Below are positions 1 to 11,500 of a stretch of DNA of 64,000 nucleotides, piece by piece. A program made the translations under genes and the position numbers. The stretch is from Sinonovacula constricta (taxonomy: Eukaryota; Mollusca; Bivalvia; Cardiida; Solecurtidae). Positions within the stretch are counted from its first letter, which is position 1, and every line of letters starts with the position of its first letter. The stretch is from the NCBI GenBank assembly GCA_007844125.1, contig CM017572.1:41548077-41612076 (forward strand), given 5' to 3'. The notes under the pieces are model-generated. The model did not search any database. It was not told the DNA's origin and saw nothing but the letters and a program-made list of their open reading frames with translations.

Positions 1-1416
1 CCATAACTAAAGTATGTGTTGAAATACTAATCAATAGAATGATTAACTTTTATCATATACTATGTTAACAACCGATTTTTTAATTGATTACAGTTAAATA
101 ACTTGAAACTGACTATAATTATATTGCATATATTTTTGTAATTTTAATGTTTTTATAGTATAAGTCAAATTGTAAAGAACTAGAAACAGCATAATGACTA
201 TTAATTGAACACAGAATATATGCCAAAATGAATAGTACTTCCATGCTTGTGGTACCCATACCAAAGTAAAGCACCCTTAATTTCTGTATCAAGGATGATT
301 CCTTGTTACTTGCTTGTCAGGAAAATCTATTTTTTGTTACTTTACCTTGATCAGTATCTGTTGCATAACCTTTTATGCACTTTGTGTGATCTTTAAATAT
401 TCATATGACACTCTATATTCAAACTTAGTAGGCTAAGAGTTAGGACTATTTTTTAAATTAAAAGAGAAAGGTATAAAAAGGCATTTTCATAATGTTCCTG
501 AATTCTTAGAAAAACTTATTTCCTTAGTCCTCAGTAAAAGTCCCATTTGTAGAACTAAAAGGATTAGAACAATTGTTGAAATAGTTAAACCTTGTTAGGT
601 CAGTTACAACTGTATTCACTTTTTCCATTAGTAATTACTTTCTATGCTCAACTGTGCTTCCATCTATCCATACGTTTGGAAGTTGATTTTTAGTTTTCAG
701 CAGATTAATTTTATTAGTTTTTAGTATGATTTTGAAACACTGGTCAGCTTTCCTTTTGGTTACTGTACTTTCCTATAATATTTGGCAGAGATATGACCAT
801 TCTTTAGATATTTTATATCAAGGCAAGAGCGTTTGTATCTTATGACACATTTTCTAGATTTCTTTAAGACAAAATTTTATAGGCAAGAACTCAATTGCTT
901 TCTTAAACGTCACTGTTATACTTGAAGGTCCCTTGCAGAAAAGGACCATCTTGTTGCCTGGTCTGTTAATTAAAAACTGGTGGATTGTCCAAAATTTTAA
1001 CAGCTCTGCAAAAGTGGTTGCAGGATTAATAAGCAGACTGTTGGTTTAATATTCTGGTCACTGTCACAAAGGCTAGTGTTAAGTTCAAATCTTAAAGGAA
1101 ATGGCTTGGCTCCAAACTTTACAAAGGCTTGGGAGATGGTCTATAGACACAATTTTAGTTTGTTTTGACAAGAGTATTACATGACGGAAACAGATGGCTT
1201 GCTGAAAGTTCTGTGTAAGGTCAAAGATGAGCTAATTGATGGATTGTCAAAAAACTGACTGAAAGTTTAGCAAATTGCTAGTTATATGGTAATTGTCATA
1301 CTGGATGTAGAAGAAATGGACTTGATTATCAGGCTGAAAACTTGTCAAAGGTTTGGGAGATTTGTAAACAATCGGACTCACATGCTTGCCTTTTGAGGAG
1401 CCACCATACAAGTACC
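1..1416. other. AT-rich spacer, no gene seen
   Basis: There is no long open frame and no paired splice signals that I could follow. From about 1110 to 1380 the phrase 'aaggcttgggagatggt' recurs as 'aaggtttgggagatttg' about 240 bp later, so this part looks like an old local duplication leading into the 30-bp minisatellite. Confidence 0.5.
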
Positions 1417-1974
1417 AGGTTTCTTGCTGAAAAATTGAGATCAGTTAGGTTTCTTGCTGAAAAATTGAGATCAGGTTTCTTGATGAAAAATTGAGATCAG
1501 TTAGGTTTCTTGATGAAAAATTGAGATTAGTTAGGTTTCTTGCTGAAAAATTGAGATCAGTTAGGTTTCTTGCTGAAAAATTGAGATCAAGTAGGTTTCT
1601 TGCTGAAAAATTAAGATCAGTTAGGTTTCTTGCTGAAAAATTGATCAGTTAGGTTTCTTGCTGAAAAATTGAGATCAGTTAGGTTTCTTGCTGAAAAATT
1701 GATCAGTTAGGTTTCTTGCTGAAAAATTGAGATCAGTTAGGTTTCTTGCTGAAAAATTGATCAGTTAGGTTTCTTGCTGAAAAATTGAGATCAGTTAGGT
1801 TTCTTGATGAAAAATTGAGGTCAGTTAGGTTTCTTGCTGAAAAATTGAGATCAGTTAGGTTTCTTGATGAAAAATTGAGGTCAGTTAGGTTTCTTGATGA
1901 AAAATTGAGATCAGTTAGGTTTCTTGCTGAAAAATTGAGGTCAAGTTAGGTTTCTTGATGAAAAATTGAGATCA
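1417..1974. repeat. 30-bp minisatellite
   Basis: About 19 head-to-tail copies of a 30-bp unit that begins AGGTTTCTTGCTGAAAAATT and ends in GAGATCAGTT. Recurrent variants are TTGATG for TTGCTG, GAGGTC for GAGATC, and a shorter unit that lacks the GA before GATCAG. The shorter unit alternates with the full one between about 1640 and 1770, which suggests that two-unit blocks were copied together. No coding potential is apparent. Confidence 0.95.
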
Positions 1975-2184
1975 ACTTCTTTTTAAATTTCTCGATTAAA
2001 GGTACTCACCTAAAAAGGCTTGGACTCAAAGTTTTGCTTATCCTAAGATTAATGTTTTTTTTAAATTGAGATGGCTCACGTGTTTGCAGTACAAAGAAGT
2101 GGCACATTTAAGTTGCTAGCTCCATTGTCTTAACATTTCCTTTATTGGCAAACAACATGAAAAGCTGAATACATAATAGACTCA

Positions 2185-2262
2185 GACTGTGGAGCAAAAA
2201 GTGAAGATCCTGATCAGACAGCTTCTAGGAGGAGAAAGCTGATCTGAATCTAAACTATTTGC
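2185..2262. repeat. Short palindromic dispersed repeat (GATCCTGATCAGAC family)
   Basis: The left arm, gcaaaaagtgaagatcctgatcagac, is mirrored by the right arm gctgatctgaatctaaactatttgc. When the right arm is reverse-complemented it matches the left with a few mismatches, so the ~75-bp element can fold into one hairpin. The same arms recur elsewhere in the window, near 2316, 2860, 3349, 39872, 44390-44720 and 51105. This looks like a very short foldback or MITE-like family, and no flanking target duplication was resolved. Confidence 0.65.
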
Positions 2263-2315
2263 TTAAGGCTGATTAAAAATATACCCAAATCTAAGTAGAC
2301 TTGCTTAGCAGAGGG

Positions 2316-2356
2316 AGCAAATAATGCAGATCCTGATCTACACCATTTGCTTAAGC
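2316..2356. repeat. Palindromic repeat, internally deleted copy
   Basis: The left arm (gcaaataatgcagatcctgatc) passes directly into the right-arm end (tacaccatttgct) with the centre missing. Read as a deleted member of the same family as 2185-2262. Confidence 0.5.
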
Positions 2357-2518
2357 CTGTTTTTTGGTTTAACTTAAATGCAAACAAACTATGTCCAAAG
2401 ATAATCCTATTGCTTGAGACTCTGAAGCTAATTGTGTTGATTCCAATCAGATGGCAAACGACTGGAACTGGCTCATCTGGATCTACACTGTTTGCTGGAG
2501 ATGTATCAATGCCTGCAC

Positions 2519-2790
2519 CGGCCGCAATAGCTCAGGTGGTAGAGCATCGGCTTGCAGATCGGGAGGTCGTGGGTTCAAACCCCGGACGGGTCAAACCAAA
2601 GACTTTAAAGTTGGTAGTAGTGGCTTCCCTCCTAAAGCTCGGGGCTAAGGGGAAAGCATTATGCCTGACTAGTCTGTGTCAGTATAACGGACCGGCCGGG
2701 TTCAGTCCCTGGGCACCTCATAAGTGCCCTGTGCTATAATGATAGAAATGTCGCTGCACAGTATCGGTAAAAATGCCGGCTAATCCTATC
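2519..2790 (+). mobile_element. tRNA-derived SINE, family 2
   Basis: The head contains an A box (tagctcaggtggtagagc) and a B box (gggttcaaacccc) at tRNA-like spacing. A conserved body follows: 'agactttaaagttggtagtagtgg', 'gcattatgcctgact', 'gggcacctcataagtgccc' and 'tgatagaaatgtcgctgc'. The same element occurs at 36354-36631 on this strand and 38149-38385 on the other, with the head outermost in each. The piece GGGCACCTCATAAGTGCCC is itself a perfect-stem hairpin. The apparent reading frame across the copy is incidental. Confidence 0.88.
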
Positions 2791-2859
2791 TGTAATCCTC
2801 AATTCCTGCTTTGTAGGCTACAACCTGGACATTTAGTTTGACATAAAGCTGGATCCTTT

Positions 2860-2925
2860 GCTGCCACAGCGCAGATCCTGATCAAAAAGCTTTCTCCTGA
2901 ATCTAGAACTACACTGATTTGCCTA
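2860..2925. repeat. Short palindromic dispersed repeat
   Basis: Arms 'gcgcagatcctgatcaaaaagct' and 'tctagaactacactgatttgc' fold on each other as in the 2185 copy, but with more mismatches. Confidence 0.5.
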
Positions 2926-3348
2926 ATCGTAATTTTGTGCATAGCAGGCTTAAAAGTAAAACATGAATGCAAATGAAGACTATTTAAGATAATAGCAAAT
3001 GGTAAAACACCTTATCACACAGCACCTAAATACAGCCGTCTGATTTGGATCTACACAATTTGCTTTAGCCTGATCAATTCCTAATTTAGAGAAACTTGGA
3101 GGTTAAAGTTACTGAAAATAGTCTTTGCTTAACTCTTGGAAGTTAAATAAAAGTGCCAGCATCAGCAATGTAATGACCTAATGCTAGACTCATTAACAGA
3201 AAATTGTGTAGATGCTGTTCACACAGCAGTCTGCAAGGGCTGCCAGATCTGGATTTAATTATTTCCTCAAGCAGACACTTTGGAAATTAAAAGTAAAAAC
3301 TTAATGCCAACAATGGCATCCAAAGTTGGTGTAATGCTAGAAATTCAG

Positions 3349-3423
3349 CCGCAAATAATGCAGATCCTGATCAGACAGCTCCCAGGGGGATCTGACTGAA
3401 CTGGATAATTATTATTTGCCTAA
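3349..3423. repeat. Short palindromic dispersed repeat
   Basis: The left arm is gcaaataatgcagatcctgatcagac. The right arm ends in attattatttgc and pairs with it. The centre (agctcccaggggg) is unpaired. One of the clearest copies of this foldback family in the window. Confidence 0.6.
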
Positions 3424-3879
3424 GCCTGCTCATTCTATGCTTAACCATGCTAAATGCTACATTTTTAAATGGAAAACATGATTTCCAGTTAGGCTTTTCT
3501 GGGCACAAACTTCTCTATGGACTGCAGCATTTGCTGACTATTCCAAGGACTGCTTGCCATTCCATTGACTGTAGAGCTTTACAATTCTATAAACTGAAAT
3601 AATTTGATTCAGTTGTTTTAATTGAAGAACAAACTGCAACAACAAAGTTGGTCTCAACTATAAGGCCAAATGCAGAGTAAAAGAAATCTGCTCTTTTAAA
3701 ACAGCTTGGCATGGATAGCTACATACAACACTTATTGCAATTTCAATGTCTTAAGCAACATGCTTAGCTGTTAAAGCTTTGGAAGCTCAGTCTGGGTCCT
3801 TCACAAATGAAAGTTAAAATATATGAATCTATTAATATTCTGCAGTGATTATCATTATGACCTACAATAGCACATGTAC

Positions 3880-4640
3880 TTGGTTATAATTTTGTTATGC
3901 TGCAAATGATACTGGTAATTGAAAACTTTGTCAAATAAGCATTGGTACATTTGAACCTTTTAACTATCTTTGGAAAAGTGCATTCAAAAGTGTAATTATA
4001 TGTATACTCCTAATGGAGTCTCGCACTCTCATGGTGCTAGTCATCACAAGAGTGCATCCAGCCTTATTGGATCAGTATGTGTGTTTATAAAAACAAAGAC
4101 AATTGATTTTTTTGTAAATTGTTCCCACAAATTCAACACTTAACCTGCTTCTGCTATTTCTTTGTTGTACAAAATGTCTTGATTATTTGCTAAATTTCTA
4201 ATGCAAAGGTAACAGGACATATTGCTGGAGAATGTCCAGTGAACTGAACAATGATTATACAGTTCCACTTTGGAGCCAGATGATCTTGAAATACACTTTG
4301 TGCTTAAATTTAATTAATTGTGCATAGCAGGTTAAGAGTTAATTCAAAACTCAAATCATTTTTTGTCCAGGCTTAAACATTAAATTGGTGTAATTTTTTC
4401 CCCACCAATATGTCACATTGGGTCATTAAAGTTGAAACACATTTCCTGATCATTAAAGTAAGACACAAAGAAGAAAAAGGTTTGTGTCGATGAACATTTT
4501 GGCAAATAAGCACTTGGTTCATTTGTATTTTTTGCTAATTTCTATCAAAACATGTTAAGGCCTCAGCAGTCTAGTGGTGCTTATCACCAATGGATTACAT
4601 CCGGCCTCATTGCAAAAGCAAAAATATAGAATGGTTAGTA
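3880..4640. repeat. Diverged tandem duplication, offset about 550-570 bp
   Basis: 'gtcaaataagcattggtacatttga' near 3930 recurs as 'ggcaaataagcacttggttcatttg' near 4500. 'catccagccttattgg' near 4056 recurs as 'catccggcctcattgc' near 4600. The two copies are strongly diverged and have indels, so the borders are approximate. The small ORF inside is not supported as a gene. Confidence 0.4.
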
Positions 4641-5350
4641 AATTACCAATATTTGTTTCATTACATAGCTGCAGCTTTGAAAAAAGTGCAAAAAAATGGT
4701 CTTGTCCAATCACTGCAGTCTACCCACGTTAAACTTCAACTGGTCAGACACACAGTTGGGTCAATATGTTTTTGAAAAGAAACAACAAACACTTTGATTA
4801 AATTTCATAAATTCAGCAGTTAACATTTAACAGGTGCAGCAGGGTCTATGCACATGCACTACAGTCTGGCCAAATGAAGCCATTGAAAACACTTTAGTAC
4901 ATAAGATAACATAAAAGAACATGAAATGGCAACTTTAAAGTTGTAAAATATGATGAAACAACATCAAAAACCACTAAAAGAATGTAGCACCATGCCAATG
5001 CTGAATAGTACAAGTGTTGTTGTTTAACTGATAAGCTTTGCTGGATTAATATAAATCCTTTGCAAGCTTCAAGTCCACGTTAAGTTTGAGTCCAAGTCAA
5101 GTGCATCTGAACATCCAATCCAATTGTAGTTAAATTGTAGTTAAATGCATACTTACCTTAAGTTAGGTCTTGTTCAAGTTAGTCTAGGTCAAGTTGAGAG
5201 TTAGTCTATAAGTTGATGCTGAGACTGTCAATTTAGATACGTCAGATTAAATCTAAATTTTTAAAGTTAAGTTTATTTTAAAGTTAAGATCAAGTCTGTC
5301 AGCTTACACAAGGTGTTACGTCCAGATTTGACAGATTAAGACTGAATCGG

Positions 5351-5612
5351 CCCCGGGTTCGATCCTGGGCCGCGACATACCAAAGTCGTTAAAAATGGTA
5401 GTGGTATAGCTCCCTTGCTAATGCTCAAGCAAATATAAGGGTAGTTCCATGACTGGTTGGCCCGGTGTCAGGATAATGTGACTGGGTGTGGTACCATGCC
5501 AGGTGTTCACGGCATGCTATACACAGTGAAGCAGCACTATAACTGCTTCAAGTGGACACCGTCTCCAGATAACTGAAATACTGTTGGTGGGATGATAAAC
5601 CCAATAAACAAA
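5351..5612 (+). mobile_element. tRNA-derived SINE, family 1, 5'-truncated at the B box
   Basis: The copy starts inside the tRNA-like head at the B box (ccccgggttcgatcc) and runs through the family body ('cataccaaagtcgt', 'tggtatagctccctt', 'ccaggtgttcacggcatgc', 'tggacaccgtctccagataactg') to the tail 'acccaataaacaaa'. It is flanked by 19-bp direct repeats, CAGATTAAGACTGAATCGG at 5332-5350 and the same with one mismatch at 5613-5631. These look like a target-site duplication and would make it a genuine truncated insertion. Confidence 0.9.
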
Positions 5613-5835
5613 CAGATTAAGTCTGAATCGGCCAGGCGATGTTTGAGACTGACAAGGTACAGCAAAGTCTATCAACTTAAAGCAAAGTCCATCTCTCCAA
5701 TGCAAGTGTGAAAAGTGAAGGAAAAATAGGTCAAATTTAGTTTTTATGCACAGGAACTTCAGTCTGGTGAAACAAAGCATTAACATGTCAAGGATGTTAA
5801 TGAATTTTACTTACAACTATTGACAAAGTGACATC

Positions 5836-6134
5836 AACCGGACCTGGTAGAGCATCGGCTCCAGGTACGGGAGGCCCCGGGTTCGATCCCGGGCTGCGAC
5901 ATACCAAAGTCGTAAAAAATGGTAGTTGTATAGCTCCCTTGCTAACGCTTAAGCAAATATAAGGGTAGTTCCACGACTGGTTGGCCCAGTGTCAGGATAA
6001 TGACTGGGTGTGGTATCATGCCAGGTGTTCACGGCATGCTATACACAGTGAAGGCAGCACTATATCTGCTTCAAGTGGACACCGTCTCCAGATAACTGAA
6101 ATACTGTTGGTGGGACGATAAACCCAATAAACAA
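5836..6134 (+). mobile_element. tRNA-derived SINE, family 1, near full length
   Basis: Starts 'aaccggacctggtagagc' (A-box region), has the B box 'gggttcgatcccgggc', then the full body and the 'acccaataaaca' tail. The flanks ACAAAGTGACATC at 5823-5835 and 6135-6147 are identical 13-bp direct repeats, consistent with target-primed reverse transcription using LINE machinery encoded elsewhere. This is the best reference copy of the family in the window. Confidence 0.93.
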
Positions 6135-6289
6135 ACAAAGTGACATCTTGTTACAAATAAAAATTCAAGAAAACAAAAACGAACTTAAAACAAAAAATCA
6201 CTTGGTTAATCTGCACTGGTCAAATAGTTTTCAGTCTGTCAGATTAAGTTCGCGTATTTCAAGACAATTTGTCTGTTATATTTGGTCCA

Positions 6290-6480
6290 GGAATTTTAAA
6301 TTGAGCCCGAGTCCTTCAAGCTGATTCTGAGCCTTTTGAATTGAATTTGAGCATTTTACCTTGAATCTAACCATTCGAGTCCAAGCATTTCAAGTTTAGT
6401 TGAGTTCAAGCCTTTTAAGTTGAGTCCAAGCCTTTTTAGGTGAGTCCATGCCTTTTAAGTCTAGTCCAAGTTGTTTTTAC
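6290..6480. repeat. Degenerate ~20-bp tandem repeat
   Basis: Roughly eight degraded copies of a unit like CCTTTTAAGTTGAGTCCAAG. The best-preserved ones lie between 6400 and 6470. Similar 'caagtccaagt/aagttgagt' wording occurs at 5070-5230, so the two SINE copies may have landed inside one older degraded array. Confidence 0.6.
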
Positions 6481-6925
6481 TAAGTCTTGGTTTAAATTGT
6501 TAAATCCAGTGTACTTTCAAGTTCTTTTTAATAACTTCAATTTAGATTAAAAAATGAGGACAAATTCCTTAAAAAAAATCATTGATCGTACACATATTCT
6601 TATTCTGTGTAAGAATTATTTTGTCTAAAATTATAATGCTTGGTTCTATAAGCAAGCCGGCAAGTGACAGGCAACAAAAGACAATGCCATGTGTTTAGAT
6701 AATAGATACCAGTTTTGGTATGTTAACACAAGTGTTTTTGGCAACTTTTGTAAGCAAACTTATTAAAGTTTGAGTGAGTCCACAACTTTTTCTTGCATTC
6801 TCGAGCTTTTTTTTCCTTTAAATATTTTCCATTCATACATTGACAACCCAACACATACTTGCAATTTCTATAATATTTAATACTTTTTTTGCTTTATGAT
6901 CATAACTGTTTTAAGAGTTACCTGA

Positions 6926-7195
6926 AGCAGGCCTTTGTTGTGGAAGAAACATAATCACTTGTGCATTTTTTTTTAATTATTTTTTTTACATTTTACTTTA
7001 AAGAAAAAAGTAAGCAAAACTTTAAAACTATAATAGCCTACTCAATAAAAAACATGATAATCAACTGTTACCATAGAAGCTGCCAGAGCATTTGTTTGGA
7101 AGTAACATCACTTGTGCATTTTAAAATTATTTTTTAGATTTTACTTTAAAGAAAAAAAAAGTTATAGCCTACTCATAAAAAACATTTAAATGTCC
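6926..7195. repeat. 153-bp tandem duplication
   Basis: 'cacttgtgcattttt...ttttactttaaagaaaaaa...tatagcctactca-taaaaaacat' occurs twice with a 153-bp offset (cacttg at 6956 and 7109). The copies differ by several indels in the A/T runs. Confidence 0.7.
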
Positions 7196-7199
7196 TTTT

Positions 7200-8040
7200 T
7201 TTGCAAATTAACAAACTAAACAGGTAAAAAAACAGATGTCCATTCAAAAATGTTTAATTTTAGTTTACTGTTAGCCATCACAGTTGAGTCTTGACTATAT
7301 TATGTTTTGATATTAAAATGATAGTGGTATTTCTTTAAGTAGTTAAACAACATCATGTAGATATATTTAAATTACTTACACCATGTTGTTATAAAAACAC
7401 CAATTTTCATGAGGTGACATGTTAGGATTGTTTCCATTTATTTGTGTCTAAGTCATTTTATTTAGAAATACATATTTAATAAAATATTGTCCATTTGTTA
7501 GCCTTTTGTAAGTTACTTAATTATAGAACGAAAATACAGTTTACAGATTAAGGATTTGAATGTCACTATTTTGTACCATGTACCACGTACCATGTACCAA
7601 TAATGTAAATGTTTGGCATGATGGCAGCAACTGTTATACTCATCCGAAATACTGTGAAAGCATTTTATTTAATGGGGCATTTAATTTCATGGAATTCGTG
7701 GGCAAGGAATTTAAGTACCAACAATATAAAATCCTGTCGGTTAGACTTTCGAATGCTAGATTTACTTGTAAATCATGTCATCATTTGTCATCACACCTAA
7801 ACAGGACATAAAGCTTAAACAGACGATTTTACCACACTTTATTTACATTCAAGGGTCTGTTTTGTGTCAGTTTGGTATTATGTTATCTCCCACTATGATC
7901 TCAGAAGTTTACATGTGAGAACAAGTTGGTACAAGAAGGTCCATAGGGGTTGCCTCCAGTGGGGGGTGTCTGGAGGAAGGGCCTGGACAAAGTTGAGGGT
8001 CAAACTGTAGTGCCAGTTCTGCATTGGGGAAAGGAGAATA
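7200..8040. other. AT-rich spacer
   Basis: No gene is supported. A tiny tandem of 'taccatgtacca' lies at about 7575-7600. The short overlapping ORFs here have no recognisable motif. Confidence 0.4.
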
Positions 8041-8115
8041 CCGGCGAGGTGGTTAAGGGTTAGGGCATTGGGCTGGTGTAGGCTGGGCGTTGGTGGTGGC
8101 AAGGACGAGCAAGGA
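8040..8115 (+). other. Possible tRNA-like A-box remnant
   Basis: 'ccggcgaggtggttaagggttagggcattggg' resembles the A-box region of a tRNA-derived repeat and sits in a locally GC-richer patch just before a T-rich run and the CA microsatellite. No B box was found at the expected distance, so this is at best a degraded SINE head. Confidence 0.25.
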
Positions 8116-8261
8116 TTTTTTTTTTCATTTTCATACTTCATTTTCATTTTTCATTTTCCTTCTATATTTTTCTTCTTTCTTTATTTACTTTTTCTTATAT
8201 TTGTTACCTTATTTTTGTTACCTAATTTTTGTTAAGATTTACATACATACCTTTCATTTAT

Positions 8262-8262
<1 letters not shown>

Positions 8263-8292
<30 letters not shown>

Positions 8293-8558
8293 TAAACACA
8301 CATACATAAACACACACACATACATACATACACACACACACACATACATACATACCTTTCATTTATATACACACACACACACAAACACACACACACAAAC
8401 ACACATACATAAACACACACACATACATACATACACATACACACACATACATACACACACACACACATACATAAACACACACATACATAAACACACACAC
8501 ATACATACACACACACACACAAACACACATACATAAACACACATACATAAACACACAC

Positions 8559-8589
<31 letters not shown>

Positions 8590-8636
8590 TACATACACAC
8601 ATACATACACACACACACACATAAACACACACACAT

Positions 8637-8669
<33 letters not shown>

Positions 8670-8720
8670 TACCTACATACATACACAGACACACACACAC
8701 ACATACCTACATACATACAA
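8263..8720. repeat. CA/CATA compound microsatellite
   Basis: Almost pure (CA)n interspersed with CATA and AAACA steps. Two inserts of 'cctttcatttata' (near 8248 and 8355) show that a block was duplicated. It trails off to about 8810 in a 'catactga' repeat. The histidine/threonine-rich and cysteine/valine-rich frames here are artefacts of the repeat. Confidence 0.97.
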
Positions 8721-8810
8721 CATACCTACTGTCATACATACTGACATACATACTTACATACTGACATACATACTTTCATACTGACATACACACTGACATA
8801 TTTGCCAACA

Positions 8811-9779
8811 TATCATTGTTACTTATATATTAAAACATAAAACCCTGCTGGATTTTGTTGATTTTTTCTCCTTTATGTTCTTGAAAGTGTATTTCTCATA
8901 CATAAATAAAAACTCATAGGCCATTCAGTATTTATAAAAATGAAAATCAGATTTTATTTTTTTATTATCAAACATTTTAAAATTGTTGTACAGTTATATA
9001 TATATATGCTCATCTTTATCTTGTTCTTATCCATGATGATGTTGATATGAGAAATACCCTTTGAAGACATTACATGAAATAAAATTAAAATGGAATTAAC
9101 TTCGATAACAAATCTGAAGTCATTTAACACACTAGACCTAATTTACATTTAATGATTTAGTTTTAGGATAGATGATTATTTCAAAGAAAATTTGGTGAAA
9201 GCGCTTTTAAAAGCCAAATATTACATTTCAACTCAAAATTTATAATGAATGTAAACTTTTACTCTAGCAGAAATTTATGTTAATGTTTTTCTCTGAAAAT
9301 ATATTGGTTTAAAAAAAAAACAATAAAAAAAAAACTTCAATTGGAAGTTTTTGAAATATAAATCGAGATTTTAATTAATGTTAAATCAACAAAAACTAAA
9401 ACTAAGTTTTTTCCTTTACAAGACAATTTCATTAAACATAATGAGATTATTTTAAGATTATTTTTAACTATATTTCCTGTTAATAAATTTGAAATCAATC
9501 AAGTTGTAAGATTAAATCTTTTTCATAAAAGAAACTAAAAGAAATTTAATTTCATGTTTAATCTTTGACATTTTCAAAGTTTAAGAATAAATTTAAAATA
9601 AACTTAAAAAGAAAAATATGATCTTATTCAACAGTAATTAGATTATTTAAAACTAAATTTGAAAACCATCAATTTAAAAAAAAGGGTTTAGTCATTTTAC
9701 TTAAACAGTTGTTTAATTTAACAAGTTTAAATTGAGGTTAAATTATTATTAGCTAAAAAAAACAACAACTTAGATATGA
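8811..9779. other. Very AT-rich left flank of the minisatellite field
   Basis: No gene is seen. The text is full of loosely repeated 'aaatttgaaa', 'ttaaat' and 'aaacta' phrases without a clear period. Confidence 0.4.
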
Positions 9780-9935
9780 CTTGAAGATTCATCTTTTTCT
9801 TTGTAATTTTCATTGAAAGTTATTTTAAATGTTAAATAAGGCCAGATATATTGAAAAAATAAATTACATTAAGGCTGTATCCAGTTATATTAAGACAGTT
9901 ACCTTTAAGGCCTTTCCTAGTAATGTAAAGTCCAT
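9770..9935 (+). repeat. Array header module, copy 1
   Basis: Non-satellite sequence 'gacttgaagattcatctttttctttgtaattttcattgaaag' followed by 'ggccagatatattga', then diverged 21-bp-like units ('ttaaggctgtatccagttat', 'attaagacagttacc'), then typical units. This copy marks the left border of the whole field, so it probably represents the original junction that was later copied inside. Confidence 0.85.
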
Positions 9936-10865
9936 GTCTGGTTACCTCAAGGCCATGTCTAGTTACCTTTGGGCCATGTCTGGTTACCTCAAGGTCATAT
10001 CTGGTTACCTCAAGTCCATGTCTAGTTACCTCAAGGTCATGTCTGGTTACCTCAAGGTCATGTCTGGTTACATCATCGCAATGTCTGGTTATCTCACGGC
10101 CAAGCCTGGTTACCTCAAGACCTTGTCTGGTTACTTCAAGACCTTGTCTGGTTACATCAAGGCAATGTCTGGTTACCTTAAGACCATGTCTGGTTACCAC
10201 AATGCCATGTCTGGTTACCTCAAGGCCATGTCTGGTTACCACAATGCCATGTCTGGTTACCTCAAGGCCATGTCTGGTTACCACAATGCCATGTCTGGTT
10301 ACCTCAAGGCCATGTCTGGTTACCACAAGGCCATGTCTAGTTACCACAATGCCATGTCTGCTTACCTCAAGGCCCTGTCTGGTTACCACAATGCCATGTC
10401 TAGTTACCACAATGCCATGTCTGCTTACCTCAAGGCCATGTCTGGTTACCACAATGCCATGTCTGGTTACCTCAAGGCCATGTCTGGTTACCTAAATGCC
10501 ATGTCTCTTTACCTCAAGTCCATGTCTAGTTACCTCAAGGTCATGTCTGGTTACCACAAGGTCATGTCTGGTTACTTCATAGCAATGTCTGGTTATCTCA
10601 TGGCCAAGCCTGGTTACCTCAAGGACTTGTCTGGTTACCTCAAGGCCTTGTCTGGTTACCTCAAGGCCATGTCTGGTTACCTTAAGGCCATGGCTGGTTA
10701 CATCAAGGCCATGTCTGGTTACATCAAGGCCATGTCTGGTTATATCAAGGCAATGTCTGGTTATCTCATGGCCAAGCCTGGTTACCTCAAGGCCTTGTCT
10801 GGTTACCACAAGGCCAAGCCTGGTTACCTCAAGGCCTTGTCTGGTTACCACAAGGCCAAGCCTGG

Positions 10866-10868
10866 TAC
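10866..10868 (+). other. Frame-changing deletion inside the first block
   Basis: The unit reads cctggtacc instead of cctggttacc, one base short. Left of it the MSGYLKA frame is open from 9829 without a stop. Right of it the same open stretch continues in the CLVTSRP frame to 12063. The 744-codon open frame is thus a fusion of two frames of the repeat and argues against selection for one protein. Confidence 0.8.
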
Positions 10869-11127
10869 CTCAAGGCCTTGTCTGGTTATCTCAAGGCCTT
10901 GTCTGGTTACCACAAGGCCATGTCTGGTTACCTTAAGGCCATGTCTGGTTATCTCATGGCCAAGCCTGGTTACCTCAAGGCCATGTCTGGTTATCTTCAG
11001 GCCATGTCTGGTTACCACAAGGCCATGTCTGTTTACCACAAGGCCATGTCTGGTTACATCAAGGCAATGTCTGGTTACCTTAAGGCCATGTCTGGTTACC
11101 TCAATGCCATGTCTGGTTACCTCAATG

Positions 11128-11500
11128 CCATGCTGGTTTACCCACGGTCATGTCTGGTTTCCTCAATGCCATGTCGGTTTACTTCAATGCATGACTGGTT
11201 ACCTTTTGGCCATGTCTGTTTATCTCATTGTAAGGTCTGGTTATCTCAAGGCCATGTCTAGTTATCTTCAGGCCATGTCTGGTTACCACAATGCCATGTC
11301 TGGTTACCACAAGGTCATGGCTGGTTACATCAGGGCAATGTCTGGTTACCTTAAGGCCATGTCTGGTTACCTCAATGCCATGTCTGGTTACCTCAATGCA
11401 ATGCTGGTTTACCCACGGTCATGTCTGGTTTCCTCAATGCCATGTCTGTTTACTTCAATGCATGACTGGTTACCTTTTGGCCATGTCTGGTTATCTCATT
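11128..11500. repeat. Local ~271-bp duplication within the array
   Basis: A distinctive run ('tgctggtttacccacggtcatg' ... 'cttcaatgcatgactggttaccttttgg' ... 'tctcattgtaaggtc') starts at 11131 and again at 11402. The same pair occurs at 15801/16072, and in the second superblock at 26692, about 27397 and 27669. It forms an intermediate period between 21 bp and the kilobase blocks. Confidence 0.85.

Noticed and set aside
1417..1974. CRISPR array
   Set aside because: Units are contiguous without unique spacers and the genome is eukaryotic. The same holds for the 57.3-kb array.
2519..2600. Functional tRNA gene
   Set aside because: A and B boxes are present but the anticodon stem does not pair and the sequence continues into a SINE body found three times.
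2347..2739. 130-codon open frame as a gene
   Set aside because: It lies mostly inside a family 2 SINE and has no domain.
8090..8716. His/Thr-rich and Cys/Val-rich open frames
   Set aside because: Translation of the CA/CATA microsatellite on both strands.
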